A DNA stretch of 64,000 bases, taken from NCBI RefSeq assembly GCF_014193895.1, contig NZ_BLZR01000001.1, forward strand, positions 1,302,001-1,366,000, in the 5' to 3' direction. Positions 27,556 to 36,571 of the stretch are shown here, piece by piece (position 1 is the stretch's first letter; the number at the start of each line of letters is the position of its first letter). The DNA is from Clostridium fungisolvens (GTDB lineage Bacteria > Bacillota > Clostridia > Clostridiales > Clostridiaceae). The notes under the pieces are model-generated. The model was not told the origin of the DNA. It searched no databases and saw only the letters and a program-made list of their open reading frames with translations. The position numbers and the translations under genes are program-made.

Positions 27556-28467
27556 ATGGGTATTGTAACCGTTGAAAAATTAGTTAAAGATTTTGATTTT
27601 GAAGTACTAGTAGAAGGTGAAAAGAATATTCCTATAACAGTAAGTGACATAAATAGACCTGGTTTACAACTTGCAGGATTTTATAATTATTTCGCTCCAG
27701 AAAGAATACAAGTTATTGGGAAAGCCGAATGGAGCTTTTTAGATGATATGGGAGTTGACCTTAGAAAAAAAAGAGTTAATAAGTTTTTTAGTTTCGATGT
27801 AAGTTGTCTTGTAATTACAAGAAGTTTAGATCCTCATGAAGAGCTTATAAAGGCTGCTCAAAAGAACAAAACATGGGTTTTGAGAACTGAAATGATGACA
27901 ACAAAGTTTATGAGTAAGACTACTATATATTTAGCAGATAAAATGGCTCCTGAAACTAGACTTCATGGAGTGTTAGTTGATGTATATGGTATAGGAATTT
28001 TAATTACAGGTGAAAGTGGAATTGGTAAGAGTGAAACTGCTCTTGAACTTATAAAAAGGGGACATAGACTTGTCACTGATGATGCAGTTGATATAAAGGA
28101 AATAGATGAAGATTTAATAGGAACATCACCTCATATTACTTTCGGAATGTTAGAGGTTAGAGGTATGGGAATAATTGATGTGTCTGCGCTTTATGGATTA
28201 AGTTCTGTACTAGCATCGAAGGAGATAAAGCTTGCTATCCATTTAGAACATTGGAGAGATGACGGAGATTACGACAGACTAGGAATTAATGCTGAATTTG
28301 TTGATATCTTAGGAGTTAACATAAGAAGAATGAGAGTACCTATAAGACCAGGTAGAAATATTGCTGTAATAATTGAGGCAGCAGCAGCAAATTATAGATA
28401 TAATCTTATGTCAGACACAACTCCAGTTGACATAATTGAAAACAGAATGAATAAAACAGAAGAGTAG
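27556..28467 (+). CDS. hprK: HPr(Ser) kinase/phosphorylase
   Basis: 303 aa, normal length. Phosphorylates HPr on its regulatory serine for carbon catabolite control and reverses the reaction. The N-terminal domain (1-130) is followed by the P-loop GESGIGKSETALEL (about 152-165), VTDDAVDIKEI, and the C-terminal signature near GMLEVRGMGIIDV. HLEHWRDDGDYDRLG is also typical. A PTS IIA-Glc gene lies at 52.4 kb in this window. Confidence 0.96.
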   Translation: MGIVTVEKLVKDFDFEVLVEGEKNIPITVSDINRPGLQLAGFYNYFAPERIQVIGKAEWSFLDDMGVDLRKKRVNKFFSFDVSCLVITRSLDPHEELIKAAQKNKTWVLRTEMMTTKFMSKTTIYLADKMAPETRLHGVLVDVYGIGILITGESGIGKSETALELIKRGHRLVTDDAVDIKEIDEDLIGTSPHITFGMLEVRGMGIIDVSALYGLSSVLASKEIKLAIHLEHWRDDGDYDRLGINAEFVDILGVNIRRMRVPIRPGRNIAVIIEAAAANYRYNLMSDTTPVDIIENRMNKTEE

Positions 28468-28528
28468 TTCACATAAGTTTTTTATTTCATGTACATAATA
28501 AATAGAGCATTAAAAAAAGGTGATATTT

Positions 28529-29458
28529 ATGATTGTATATGATATTTGTGATAATTTAGCTGTAGTGGACCAATGGGAACTAGAAAGATCTTATTATTGG
28601 ATCTGTTGTGATCAAAAGGAAATTCATAAACTTGAAGTTATATTCTCTGCAGAAACTATTGAAGAGTGCCAAAATTTTAGACAATATCCTAGGATAGATT
28701 ATTATAAAAACTATTCTTTTATGGTTTTTAATGCACTTGACAATGAGGAGTTAGAGATAATTCCTAGAGAGATTGATATATACCTAGGTAAAAGTTTTAT
28801 TGTTACTGTTTACAAAAATGAAGTGAAACTTATATCTAACCTAATGGAAGATATTGAGAAGGATAAAAATTGTTTTATATTAAAAGAAAATTGTAAACCT
28901 TACATAATCTTATATTATATTCTAGATAGACTTATAATTAATAATTATAATATTATTGCAGATTTAGAGACAGAAGCTGATAGAATAGAACTAGATATAT
29001 TAAAATCTCCTAAATCAAAACATATAAATAAACTTGTATCGTTAAGAAGAGAGAGTTATAAATTAAGAAAGCTTCTTAACCCTCTTAGATATATAGGGGA
29101 TGCTTTGTTACTTAATGAGAATAATGTAATAGAGCATGATCATATGTATTTATTTAAGAATTTAAACGATAAGATAGAAAAGTTATTAGCTTCCATGGAG
29201 AGTCTAGCTCAAGATCTTGCTATGGTAAGAGAAGCGTATGAAGCTGAGATAGGTATCAGGACAAATGAACTTATGAAAGCTTTTACTATAATAACTGCTG
29301 TGTTTCTTCCTTTACAGCTTATAACTGCCATTTTTGGAATGAGTTTTGAACATATTCCTTTTAAAAATGATAGATTTGCCTTTGAGGGATTGATTGGTAC
29401 CATGGCATTTTTAGTGGTAATTTTAATGGCTATATTCAAGGGGAAAAAAATACTTTAG
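28529..29458 (+). CDS. CorA-family divalent cation transporter with GMS instead of GMN
   Basis: 309 aa from ATG 28529 (AAAAAGGTG upstream). N-terminal cytosolic alpha/beta domain, then long helices, then two C-terminal membrane helices (FTIITAVFLPLQLITAIFG and IGTMAFLVVILMAIF). The pore-loop signature that is GMN in nearly all CorA proteins reads GMS here (FGMSFEHIPF). The layout is otherwise standard, so it should be a pentameric channel, but ion selectivity is open. Ends KGKKIL. Confidence 0.85.
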   Translation: MIVYDICDNLAVVDQWELERSYYWICCDQKEIHKLEVIFSAETIEECQNFRQYPRIDYYKNYSFMVFNALDNEELEIIPREIDIYLGKSFIVTVYKNEVKLISNLMEDIEKDKNCFILKENCKPYIILYYILDRLIINNYNIIADLETEADRIELDILKSPKSKHINKLVSLRRESYKLRKLLNPLRYIGDALLLNENNVIEHDHMYLFKNLNDKIEKLLASMESLAQDLAMVREAYEAEIGIRTNELMKAFTIITAVFLPLQLITAIFGMSFEHIPFKNDRFAFEGLIGTMAFLVVILMAIFKGKKIL

Positions 29459-29540
29459 TGTTTTATATTTTAAGATGAGTTTATAATATTATTATTTAAC
29501 AATATTATGTAACTATTATTGGTATATAAGGAGGGCAAAT

Positions 29541-30944
29541 ATGACTAAGAAGGCATTGACTAGGGAAATCCCTAATGCTTGGGATAAATATTCTGATGAG
29601 GATATTAAAAAAGTATTTGAAGTAAGCGATAGATATAAACAATTTATGTCAGCTTGCAAGACTGAAAGAGAGTGCGTAGATGAATTTGTAAGAATGGCTG
29701 AGGAAAAAGGCTATAAGGATTTAAAGGAAATTATAAGAAATGGAGAGACTCTAAAGGCTGGAGATAAAGTTTATGCAAATAATATGGGCAAAACTTTAGC
29801 TATGTTTGTTATAGGAAAACAATCGTTTGAAAAAGGTCTTACGATTCTAGGAGCACATGTAGATTCACCGAGATTGGACATAAAACAAAATCCACTATAT
29901 GAGGACTCTGAATTAGCTCTTTTAGAAACCCATTATTATGGTGGAGTAAAGAAATATCAGTGGGTAGCTATTCCTCTTGCTATACACGGTGTGGTTGTGA
30001 AAAAAGATGGTACTGTTGTAAATGTAGTAATAGGGGAAGATGATAACGATCCTGTAGTTGGAGTTTCTGATTTACTTATACACTTGTCAGCTGACCAGTT
30101 AGGTAAGAAGGGGGACAAGGTTGTAGAAGGAGAAGATTTAAATCTTTTAGTTGGAAGTAGACCTATAAAAGATAAAGATGCAAAAGAAAAAGTAAAGGAA
30201 AATATACTTGTTATATTGAATGAAAAGTATGATATAACAGAAGAAGATTTTGTTTCAGCAGAGTTAGAAATAGTACCTGCAGGTAAGGCAAGGGATTATG
30301 GACTTGATAGAAGTATGGTAATGGCATATGGACATGATGATAGGATATGTGCATTTACTTCTTTTGAAGCAATAGCAAAGATAGATGAAACAGAGAAAAC
30401 TTGTGTTGCATTGTTTGTTGATAAAGAAGAAATAGGTAGTGTAGGTGCTACTGGCATGCATTCAAAGTTTTTTGAAAATATAGTTGCTGAAGTTATGGAT
30501 AGAACAGGAGAATATAGTGAGCTTAAGCTTAGAAGATGTTTAACTAATTCAAAGATGCTTTCTTCTGATGTTAGTGCAGCTTTTGATCCGAACTATCCAT
30601 CTGTAATGGAAAAGAAAAATGCTGCTTTCTTTGGAAAGGGAATAGTATTTAATAAGTACACAGGCTCAAGAGGTAAGGGTGGTTGTAACGATGCCAACCC
30701 AGAATTTATAGCAGAGATAAGATCTATAATGGATAAGCATAATGTTGCTTGGCAAACTGCTGAATTAGGAAAGGTGGACCAAGGTGGTGGTGGTACCATT
30801 GCGTATATACTTGCAGAGTACAATATGGAAGTAATCGACTGTGGTATTGCACTTCAAAATATGCATGCTCCATGGGAAGTTGCATCCAAGGCTGATATAT
30901 ATGAAGCAGTTAGAGGTTATGAAGCTTTCTTAATAGAAGCGTAG
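29541..30944 (+). CDS. M18-family zinc aminopeptidase
   Basis: 467 aa. Cleaves N-terminal residues, often acidic ones, from peptides; dodecameric in characterised members. Zinc-site segments in order: GAHVDSPRLD (about 104), AYGHDDRICAF (about 262) and DKEEIGSVGATGMHS (about 293). PLYEDSELALLETHYYGG and a late NMHAPWEV also match the family. RBS AAGGAGGG. Terminator at 30967. Confidence 0.93.
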   Translation: MTKKALTREIPNAWDKYSDEDIKKVFEVSDRYKQFMSACKTERECVDEFVRMAEEKGYKDLKEIIRNGETLKAGDKVYANNMGKTLAMFVIGKQSFEKGLTILGAHVDSPRLDIKQNPLYEDSELALLETHYYGGVKKYQWVAIPLAIHGVVVKKDGTVVNVVIGEDDNDPVVGVSDLLIHLSADQLGKKGDKVVEGEDLNLLVGSRPIKDKDAKEKVKENILVILNEKYDITEEDFVSAELEIVPAGKARDYGLDRSMVMAYGHDDRICAFTSFEAIAKIDETEKTCVALFVDKEEIGSVGATGMHSKFFENIVAEVMDRTGEYSELKLRRCLTNSKMLSSDVSAAFDPNYPSVMEKKNAAFFGKGIVFNKYTGSRGKGGCNDANPEFIAEIRSIMDKHNVAWQTAELGKVDQGGGGTIAYILAEYNMEVIDCGIALQNMHAPWEVASKADIYEAVRGYEAFLIEA

Positions 30945-30966
30945 TTAATAAATTTGAGATTATTAT

Positions 30967-31010
30967 AAAAATAGAGGGTTAGGCTGAGGCTTGATCCTCT
31001 ATTTTAGTTT
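30967..31010 (+). terminator. Terminator after the aminopeptidase gene
   Basis: AAAAATAGAGG pairs with CCTCTATTTTA across an 18-base loop, then a T-rich tail. Confidence 0.75.
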
Positions 31011-31039
31011 CTTAAGTATTAGATTTATTGGAAAATCAT

Positions 31040-31138
31040 AGAGTTCCTAATTCATCTATTAAGTTATGCATGCATCATAATCTCCAGAAGCCGCGATTAT
31101 CAAACATGTATAACTTAAGTTTTCGTAATGAAATCCTT
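31040..31138. repeat. Repeat family B, copy B1
   Basis: Nested palindrome: TTAAGTTATGCATG and CATGTATAACTTAA arms, an inner ATAAT/ATTAT helix, and a CCAGAAGCCGC loop. Inverted relative to copy B2 at 38550. It occupies much of the 430-base gap between the aminopeptidase and holin genes. Confidence 0.8.
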
Positions 31139-31372
31139 TATATATGAATCAGCCCAAAGTAAGATTTAACTAAGTAATTTAGTGGTTAATAAAATTAGTA
31201 AATAAATTTTGTAGATTATAACTAGGTATCTATAGTAATACAATTAGAGTATAAGAAATTTTATTTATCCTAAGAAGTAAAGTAAGTAGTTAATATGGTT
31301 AAAATAGCATATTTATGAACAAAAAAGTTTTTTGAGAATATAATAAAATAAACTAATGAGGGAGGAATAATT

Positions 31373-31657
31373 ATGGACAAGTCAAGATTTAGAAATTACG
31401 GACTATGGGTTTCAATAGCAGCATTAATTCCTATGGTTTTGCAGGGTTTTGGATTAGATATACTTCCTTCAAATTATAAGGATATTATAAATGCACTCCT
31501 AACAATACTTGTAATGGCCGGAATATTAAACGACCCAACTACAACTGCAAAATGGTTTTTGGATGATAAAGGGAAGACTGAAGGATCTACAACAGAAGAA
31601 AAATATGATAAAATTACTGAGGCAACTATATCCAGAGAAAACAATGAAATTAAGTAA
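31373..31657 (+). CDS. Solitary phage-type holin (phi LC3 family)
   Basis: 94 aa, RBS GGGAGGA. MDKSRFRNYGLWVSIAALIP, one or two hydrophobic helices and VMAGILNDPTTTAKWF match phi LC3 holins, where NDPTT is a hallmark. Holins make membrane lesions that release a lysin. No lysin, capsid or integrase gene is nearby, so this is either a prophage remnant or a host gene for protein release. A strong terminator follows. Confidence 0.8.
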   Translation: MDKSRFRNYGLWVSIAALIPMVLQGFGLDILPSNYKDIINALLTILVMAGILNDPTTTAKWFLDDKGKTEGSTTEEKYDKITEATISRENNEIK

Positions 31658-31676
31658 AGTACTATTAGAGTAAATA

Positions 31677-31709
31677 AAAAGAGATTCTTTGAAAAAAGAA
31701 TCTCTTTCT
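31677..31709. terminator. Terminator after the holin gene
   Basis: AAAGAGATTCTTT, GAAA loop, AAAGAATCTCTTTCT. Confidence 0.88.
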
Positions 31710-31789
31710 AAAGGGATAAGTAAACCTAAGATTTTTTGTTGAATAGAGAAGTATAAAGTTTTTAAGCTACTATAGCTTATATATTTCAT

Positions 31790-32629
31790 TTAGTTTGAAA
31801 AGTTTCTATAAACAGCCATGAACTTATTAAAATCATCTTCGTCTATAGACATATCACCTATATCACCATGCTTAGTATCTCCTTCGGCTATTCCATGAAA
31901 ATCAGAGCCACAGGTGAAAATAAGGTTGTTATTTCTACAAAGACTTACCAAGTAATCTTGATCTTTTTTAAAGTTCATAAAATATACTGCTTCCAAACCA
32001 TCAAATCCAAGTTTCAATAAGTCCTCAGGAGAATTTTTCTTAAGAAGTATTGGGTGAGCAAGTATCACTACTGCATTATATTTTTTTAATAATGCAATTC
32101 CTTCTTCCACAGTAATGATTTTATTTGGTACATATGCAGGACAATTATTTCCAATAATGTTATCAAATATATATTCCCAACTATAATTATATCCAGCTTC
32201 AATTATGCTTTGGGCAATATGAGGTCGCGCTACTACACCTTCCCCTTTTTCTAATACCTTTTCATAATCAAGTTCTATATTAAAATGGAGTTTTAATTTA
32301 TCCACTATACTTTTAGCCCTAGCTACTCTGGAGGTTTTAAGATCTTTTAGAAAGTTTTGTAAGCTTTCAGCTTTATAAGAGTCATCTCTAAAATAACCTA
32401 ATACATGAACACTTTCTTTATTATTACATGATAGCTCAATGCCAGGAATCAGCTTAATGCCACAAAGCTTAGCTGCCTCTAGAGCTTCATCTATTCCTTC
32501 GGTATTATCATGGTCAGTTATGGCCAAATATTCAATTCCTTTTGATTTTGCTCTCATTACTACTTCAGTTGGTGACATCTTGCCATCAGAAGAAGTTGTA
32601 TGACAATGAAATTCTGCTTTTATATTCAA
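31790..32629 (-). CDS. PHP-domain phosphoesterase (YciV/nucleoside bisphosphate phosphatase-like)
   Basis: 279 aa. The start is read as TTG 32629, with AAAGGA about 12 bases upstream, a little far. Metal-binding motifs of the PHP domain are clear: FHCHTTSSDG (HxH), AITDHDNTEG, GIELSC, a mid-protein HPILLKK and a late GSDFHG. Relatives split 3',5'-nucleotide bisphosphates or short RNA. Single gene. Confidence 0.85.
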   Translation of the reverse strand: MNIKAEFHCHTTSSDGKMSPTEVVMRAKSKGIEYLAITDHDNTEGIDEALEAAKLCGIKLIPGIELSCNNKESVHVLGYFRDDSYKAESLQNFLKDLKTSRVARAKSIVDKLKLHFNIELDYEKVLEKGEGVVARPHIAQSIIEAGYNYSWEYIFDNIIGNNCPAYVPNKIITVEEGIALLKKYNAVVILAHPILLKKNSPEDLLKLGFDGLEAVYFMNFKKDQDYLVSLCRNNNLIFTCGSDFHGIAEGDTKHGDIGDMSIDEDDFNKFMAVYRNFSN

Positions 32630-32702
32630 AAGAGTATCATTCCTTTCAATACTATATATTTTTCGGTGTTTTTTGATATAATGATTTTAACATACATTAC
32701 TA

Positions 32703-32795
32703 TAGAGTTCCTAGATTAACTTTTAATTTATTCATGTCTCATAATTATCAGATATAATGATTATCTAAAAGGTATAAGTTAGGGTCTAATAAAAT
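32703..32795. repeat. Repeat family B, decayed copy B3
   Basis: TATAGAGTTCCTAGATTAAC at the left matches the B1 edge; ATAAT..ATTATC and GGTATAAGTTAGGG remain on the right. Many mismatches. It lies next to A2 in the 462-base gap before folE. Confidence 0.5.
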
Positions 32796-32829
32796 TTATT
32801 ATATAAAACGCAAATAGGTATATAATTAT

Positions 32830-32926
32830 AGATGTACCAGTTTGAACCGAAATCTATTTTCAAAACTCTTCTGTGTTCTGAGAAGAGAATTTGAAGATAT
32901 AAATTTAAGTATGAAGTAGTTCATCT
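32830..32926. repeat. Repeat family A, copy A2 (inverted relative to A1)
   Basis: Inner stem CTCTTCT (32866-32872) and AGAAGAG (32881-32887) is perfect. The outer arms AGATGTACCAG and GTAGTTCATCT close it imperfectly. Homology continues to about 32947 (ACCAGTTCCAAA), the reverse complement of the A1 flank. Confidence 0.85.
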
Positions 32927-33090
32927 ATAAATAAACCAGTTCCAAACAAAACATATAGTTGATAATCTTATTAACATTATTAGTTAATATAAGTATCCTA
33001 GTTTTGTTATATAGAACTGGATTATCTATACATATAAGCATATAGACTTATGAAATATAATACATAGGTGTAGAATACAGGAGGCAATAC

Positions 33091-33645
33091 ATGGTAGATG
33101 GTGATAAAATAAGGAAAGCAGCAAAACTAATAATTGAAGCTATAGGTGAAGATGTAAATAGAGAAGGTTTAATAGAAACTCCTGATAGGATAGCTAGGAT
33201 GTATGAGGAAATATTTTCAGGTATAGGAGAAGATGCAGAAAAATATCTTTCTAAGCAATTTACTATAGAAAGAAATGATTTAGTGCTAGAAAAAGATATA
33301 AGCTTTTATTCTATGTGTGAACATCATTTTTTACCTTTTTACGGGAAAGTGCATATAGCATACATACCAGATGGTAAAGTTACTGGGCTATCTAAATTGG
33401 CTAGAACGGTTGATGTATACTCTAAGAAGCCTCAATTACAGGAGAGACTTACGGAAGAAATTGCAGATGCTATTATGAAATACTTAAATGCTAAAGGAGT
33501 AATGGTTATTATAGAGGCTGAACATATGTGTATGGCTATGAGGGGAATAAAAAAGCTAGGTAGTATTACTGTTACTACAACCTGTAGAGGTGAATTCATT
33601 AATAGTAATCTTAAAAATGAAGTACTTAGTCTTATAAAATTGTAG
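33091..33645 (+). CDS. folE: GTP cyclohydrolase I
   Basis: 184 aa. Converts GTP to 7,8-dihydroneopterin triphosphate, the first step of folate synthesis. Zinc ligands are in MCEHHFLPF and EAEHMCMAMRG; VTGLSKLARTVDVYSKKPQLQ is the family signature. RBS AGGAGG. First gene of a four-gene folate operon. Confidence 0.97.
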   Translation: MVDGDKIRKAAKLIIEAIGEDVNREGLIETPDRIARMYEEIFSGIGEDAEKYLSKQFTIERNDLVLEKDISFYSMCEHHFLPFYGKVHIAYIPDGKVTGLSKLARTVDVYSKKPQLQERLTEEIADAIMKYLNAKGVMVIIEAEHMCMAMRGIKKLGSITVTTTCRGEFINSNLKNEVLSLIKL

Positions 33646-33691
33646 GTTGGTTAAATATAGTTGTATATTATTAAGAAATTATGGTGATTAG

Positions 33692-34165
33692 ATGGAGAGA
33701 GTTAATTATATATTAAACAGTCCTAAGTATAAAGCATATCTCTCGCAAATTGAAGCTTGTGAGGCTGATAGAATATACTGTAAACATGATTTAAAGCATT
33801 TTCTAGATGTTGCAAGGATAGCTTATATCATGGTGCTAGAAGAGCATATACAAATCTCAAAGGAAGTAGTATATGCTACAGCTATATTACATGACATAGG
33901 GAGATTTAAGCAATATGAGGATGGGACACCTCATAATGAGGCATCTTATGACATTGCTAAAGCTTTATTGAAGGAAGCAAACTTTGATGAAGTAGAAAGT
34001 GATAAGGTACTTAATGCTATTTTAAATCATAGAAATGATAAACAGAGTGGTTTTGATTATATATTATACAAAAGCGATAAAATTTCAAGGGATTGCTATG
34101 CATGCAAGGCAACGCTTACTTGTAATTGGAATGAAGAAAAAAGAAATTATAATATAAAATATTAA
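33692..34165 (+). CDS. HD-domain hydrolase in the folate operon
   Basis: 157 aa. HD-superfamily metal ligands: HFLDVARIA, ILHDIGRFKQYEDG (HD), HNEAS, NHRN, and KSDKISRDCYAC near the C-terminus. The Cys pair (CYACKATLTCNW) is unusual. It lies between folE and folP. Folate synthesis needs a phosphatase to process dihydroneopterin triphosphate, and no Nudix gene is present, so this is a candidate for that step (inference). Confidence 0.8.
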   Translation: MERVNYILNSPKYKAYLSQIEACEADRIYCKHDLKHFLDVARIAYIMVLEEHIQISKEVVYATAILHDIGRFKQYEDGTPHNEASYDIAKALLKEANFDEVESDKVLNAILNHRNDKQSGFDYILYKSDKISRDCYACKATLTCNWNEEKRNYNIKY

Positions 34166-34188
34166 TTTTTTACTTAGAGGTGGTAATG

Positions 34189-34998
34189 ATGTACATAGGA
34201 AATAAGGAATTTATTATTGGCGATAGAACCTATATAATGGGGATTCTTAATTTGACACCAGATTCATTTTCAGATGGGGGGAAATTCAACTGTTCTCAAA
34301 ATGCAATCAATCATGCTGAAGTTATGATAGCTGAAGGAGTAGATATAATTGATATAGGTGGAGAGTCAACAAGGCCTAATCACGAAGCTGTTGATGAAAA
34401 GGAAGAATTACAGAGAGTTATTCCAATTATTAAAGCTATTAGAGAAAAGTTTGAGATACCTATATCCATAGATACATATAAAGGAAAAGTTGCGGAAGAA
34501 GCTATAAAGGCTGGCGCTAATTTAATAAATGATGTTTGGGGATTTAAAAAGGATAAATATATTGCAGAAGTAGCCGCAAAATATGATGTGCCTTGCTGCC
34601 TTATGCACAACAGAGAAAATACTGACTACGGTGATATAATAGAGGATATGATAGAGGATTTTAGAGAATCTATTGATATAGCGCTATCTGCTGGTGTAAA
34701 AAAAGAAAATATAATACTAGATCCAGGCATAGGTTTTGCTAAAAACCATGAGCAAAATTTATATGTAATGAATAACTTAGAAAAGTTTAATTGTTTGGGA
34801 TATCCTTTGCTTTTAGGTACTTCTAGAAAATCACTTATAGGAAATACCTTAAACTTACCGGTGGATGAAAGGGTTGAAGGTACTGTGGCTACGACTGTAA
34901 TAGGTGTAATGAAAGGATATGATTTTGTAAGAGTTCATGATGTAAAAGAAAATAAAAGAGCAGCGATGATGACTGATGCAATCGTGAGAAATAGATAA
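34189..34998 (+). CDS. folP: Dihydropteroate synthase
   Basis: 269 aa from ATG 34189 (ATG 34186 and GTG 34180 are in frame but too near AGAGGTGG). Joins p-aminobenzoate to dihydropterin diphosphate. Motifs: MGILNLTPDSFSDGG, DIGGESTRPN, NDVWGF, LDPGIGFAK and GTSRKSLIG. TIM-barrel enzyme, sulfonamide target. Followed by the folB-folK fusion after 19 bases. Confidence 0.97.
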   Translation: MYIGNKEFIIGDRTYIMGILNLTPDSFSDGGKFNCSQNAINHAEVMIAEGVDIIDIGGESTRPNHEAVDEKEELQRVIPIIKAIREKFEIPISIDTYKGKVAEEAIKAGANLINDVWGFKKDKYIAEVAAKYDVPCCLMHNRENTDYGDIIEDMIEDFRESIDIALSAGVKKENIILDPGIGFAKNHEQNLYVMNNLEKFNCLGYPLLLGTSRKSLIGNTLNLPVDERVEGTVATTVIGVMKGYDFVRVHDVKENKRAAMMTDAIVRNR

Positions 34999-35017
34999 AC
35001 TTAGGAGGATAAATAGA

Positions 35018-35842
35018 TTGGATAAGCTTTATATAGAAAACCTGGAGTTGTTTGCACATCATGGTGTATTTGGTGAGGAAAAATCCTTAGGTCAAAAATT
35101 TATAATATCACTAGAACTTTTCTTCAATTCAAGAGAAGCCGCAATTACGGGAGATTTAACTAAATCAGTACACTATGGAGAACTGTGTCATAAGCTTGAA
35201 AAGGAGTTTCAAAGGGAAAGCTATGATTTAATAGAAACAGCTGCAGAAAAAACTGCAGAATTTATCTTGAGAGAATATACGGTATTGGAAGCTGTTAAAG
35301 TTACAATAAAGAAGCCATGGGCACCTATAGGCAAACACCTAGACTATGCAGCTATTGAAATATATAGAAAATGGAACAAGGCGTTTATAGCATTAGGTTC
35401 TAATAAGGGTGATAAAAACTCTAACCTATTAACTGCTATAGACATTATAAGCAAATCAGGACATACTAAAGTAAATAAGGTGTCTAATTTTATTACAACG
35501 GAACCTTGGGGATATGAAAATCAGGAAAAATTCTTAAATGGTGCTGCTGAAATATCAACTATACTGTCACCAAGAGAATTAATTGATTATTTGTTACAAG
35601 TAGAAAGTGAGCTAAAGAGGGAAAGAATTATAAAATGGGGACCTAGGACCATTGATTTGGATGTTTTAATTTATGACGATGTAATCTCTTCAGATGAGCA
35701 TATAGTAATTCCCCACCCAAGAATGCATGAAAGGTTATTTGTAATAGAACCGCTAGCGGAAATTGCACCTTACGAATTTCACCCAATACTTAGAAAAAGA
35801 ATATATGAGATAAAAGAGCAATTACTTAGCAATTTGAAATAA
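35018..35842 (+). CDS. folBK: Bifunctional dihydroneopterin aldolase / HPPK (FolB-FolK fusion)
   Basis: 274 aa, TTG start with TTAGGAGGA upstream. Residues 1-118 are FolB (DKLYIENLELFAHHGVFGEE, HYGELCHKLEKEF, VTIKKPWAPIGKHLDYA). Residues 119-274 are FolK (FIALGSNKGDKNSNL, EPWGYENQEKFLNGAAEI, KWGPRTIDLDVLIYD). The fusion makes two consecutive pterin steps in one chain. Last gene of the operon. Confidence 0.96.
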   Translation: MDKLYIENLELFAHHGVFGEEKSLGQKFIISLELFFNSREAAITGDLTKSVHYGELCHKLEKEFQRESYDLIETAAEKTAEFILREYTVLEAVKVTIKKPWAPIGKHLDYAAIEIYRKWNKAFIALGSNKGDKNSNLLTAIDIISKSGHTKVNKVSNFITTEPWGYENQEKFLNGAAEISTILSPRELIDYLLQVESELKRERIIKWGPRTIDLDVLIYDDVISSDEHIVIPHPRMHERLFVIEPLAEIAPYEFHPILRKRIYEIKEQLLSNLK

Positions 35843-35902
35843 GAAATTTCTATTCTTAATTTCAAGTTATTAAACAAATATATAGATTTTCTAATCATAG
35901 AT

Positions 35903-35945
35903 AGTGTATCCAAAAGCTAATTGTTTTGGATACACTTATTTATTT
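35903..35945 (+). terminator. Terminator of the folate operon
   Basis: AGTGTATCCAAAA, short loop, TTTTGGATACACT, then TATTTATTTT. Confidence 0.85.
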
Positions 35946-35961
35946 TAAATTAATACTGAAA

Positions 35962-36426
35962 TTACTTGTTAAAAACATATTTGCAGAAAGAATCTAACCT
36001 GTATGCCAATGGAATGTTATCCATACTAAGATAATCTTCTTCAAAAACACCATCCCAAGGAAAAACGGAAACCACATTTTCATCATATACATTAATAACG
36101 TACTTATCATCTGATATCTTTATAAAAAGCTTGTATTTTGGTTTTTCTGGAAGATTAGCAGGCTTCTTTATGAAGTTATCATTCTTTAATGATTTTATGA
36201 AATCTATTAAAACTTTATCATCTTCCTCTTTTGCCGGTAGTTCCTTATAGACATCTGTGTCAAAGGCAGAAATCTCAAACTTATTGTTACTTATAAGCTT
36301 GTACAATTCTTCTGTATAGTAATGGTTGGATGGTTTCTTTTTTAAGTTTATGTACTGAGAGTCAGAACATCCTATAAAGGTTAATGAAATAATTAATATA
36401 AGAGTTAAGGAAAGAAGTTTTTTCAT
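35962..36426 (-). CDS. Lipoprotein of unknown function
   Basis: 154 aa. Signal peptide MKKLLSLTLILIISLTFIGC with Cys20 as the lipidated residue (FIGC is a slightly loose lipobox). The mature part is charged and holds KISDDKYVINVYDENVVSVFPWDG, resembling small clostridial lipoproteins of unknown role. RBS GGAGGTCTC. No partner gene. Confidence 0.75.
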   Translation of the reverse strand: MKKLLSLTLILIISLTFIGCSDSQYINLKKKPSNHYYTEELYKLISNNKFEISAFDTDVYKELPAKEEDDKVLIDFIKSLKNDNFIKKPANLPEKPKYKLFIKISDDKYVINVYDENVVSVFPWDGVFEEDYLSMDNIPLAYRLDSFCKYVFNK

Positions 36427-36571
36427 GAGACCTCCATAAACATATTATTACTTTAAAATAATATGTAACTAGACACGTTCATAGAACATTTAATTGAAAT
36501 TTGAATAATATATATAGATACAAATTTTTAGTAAGGTCTTTTACATAGTGCTAGATAAGGAGGAAAGCATA

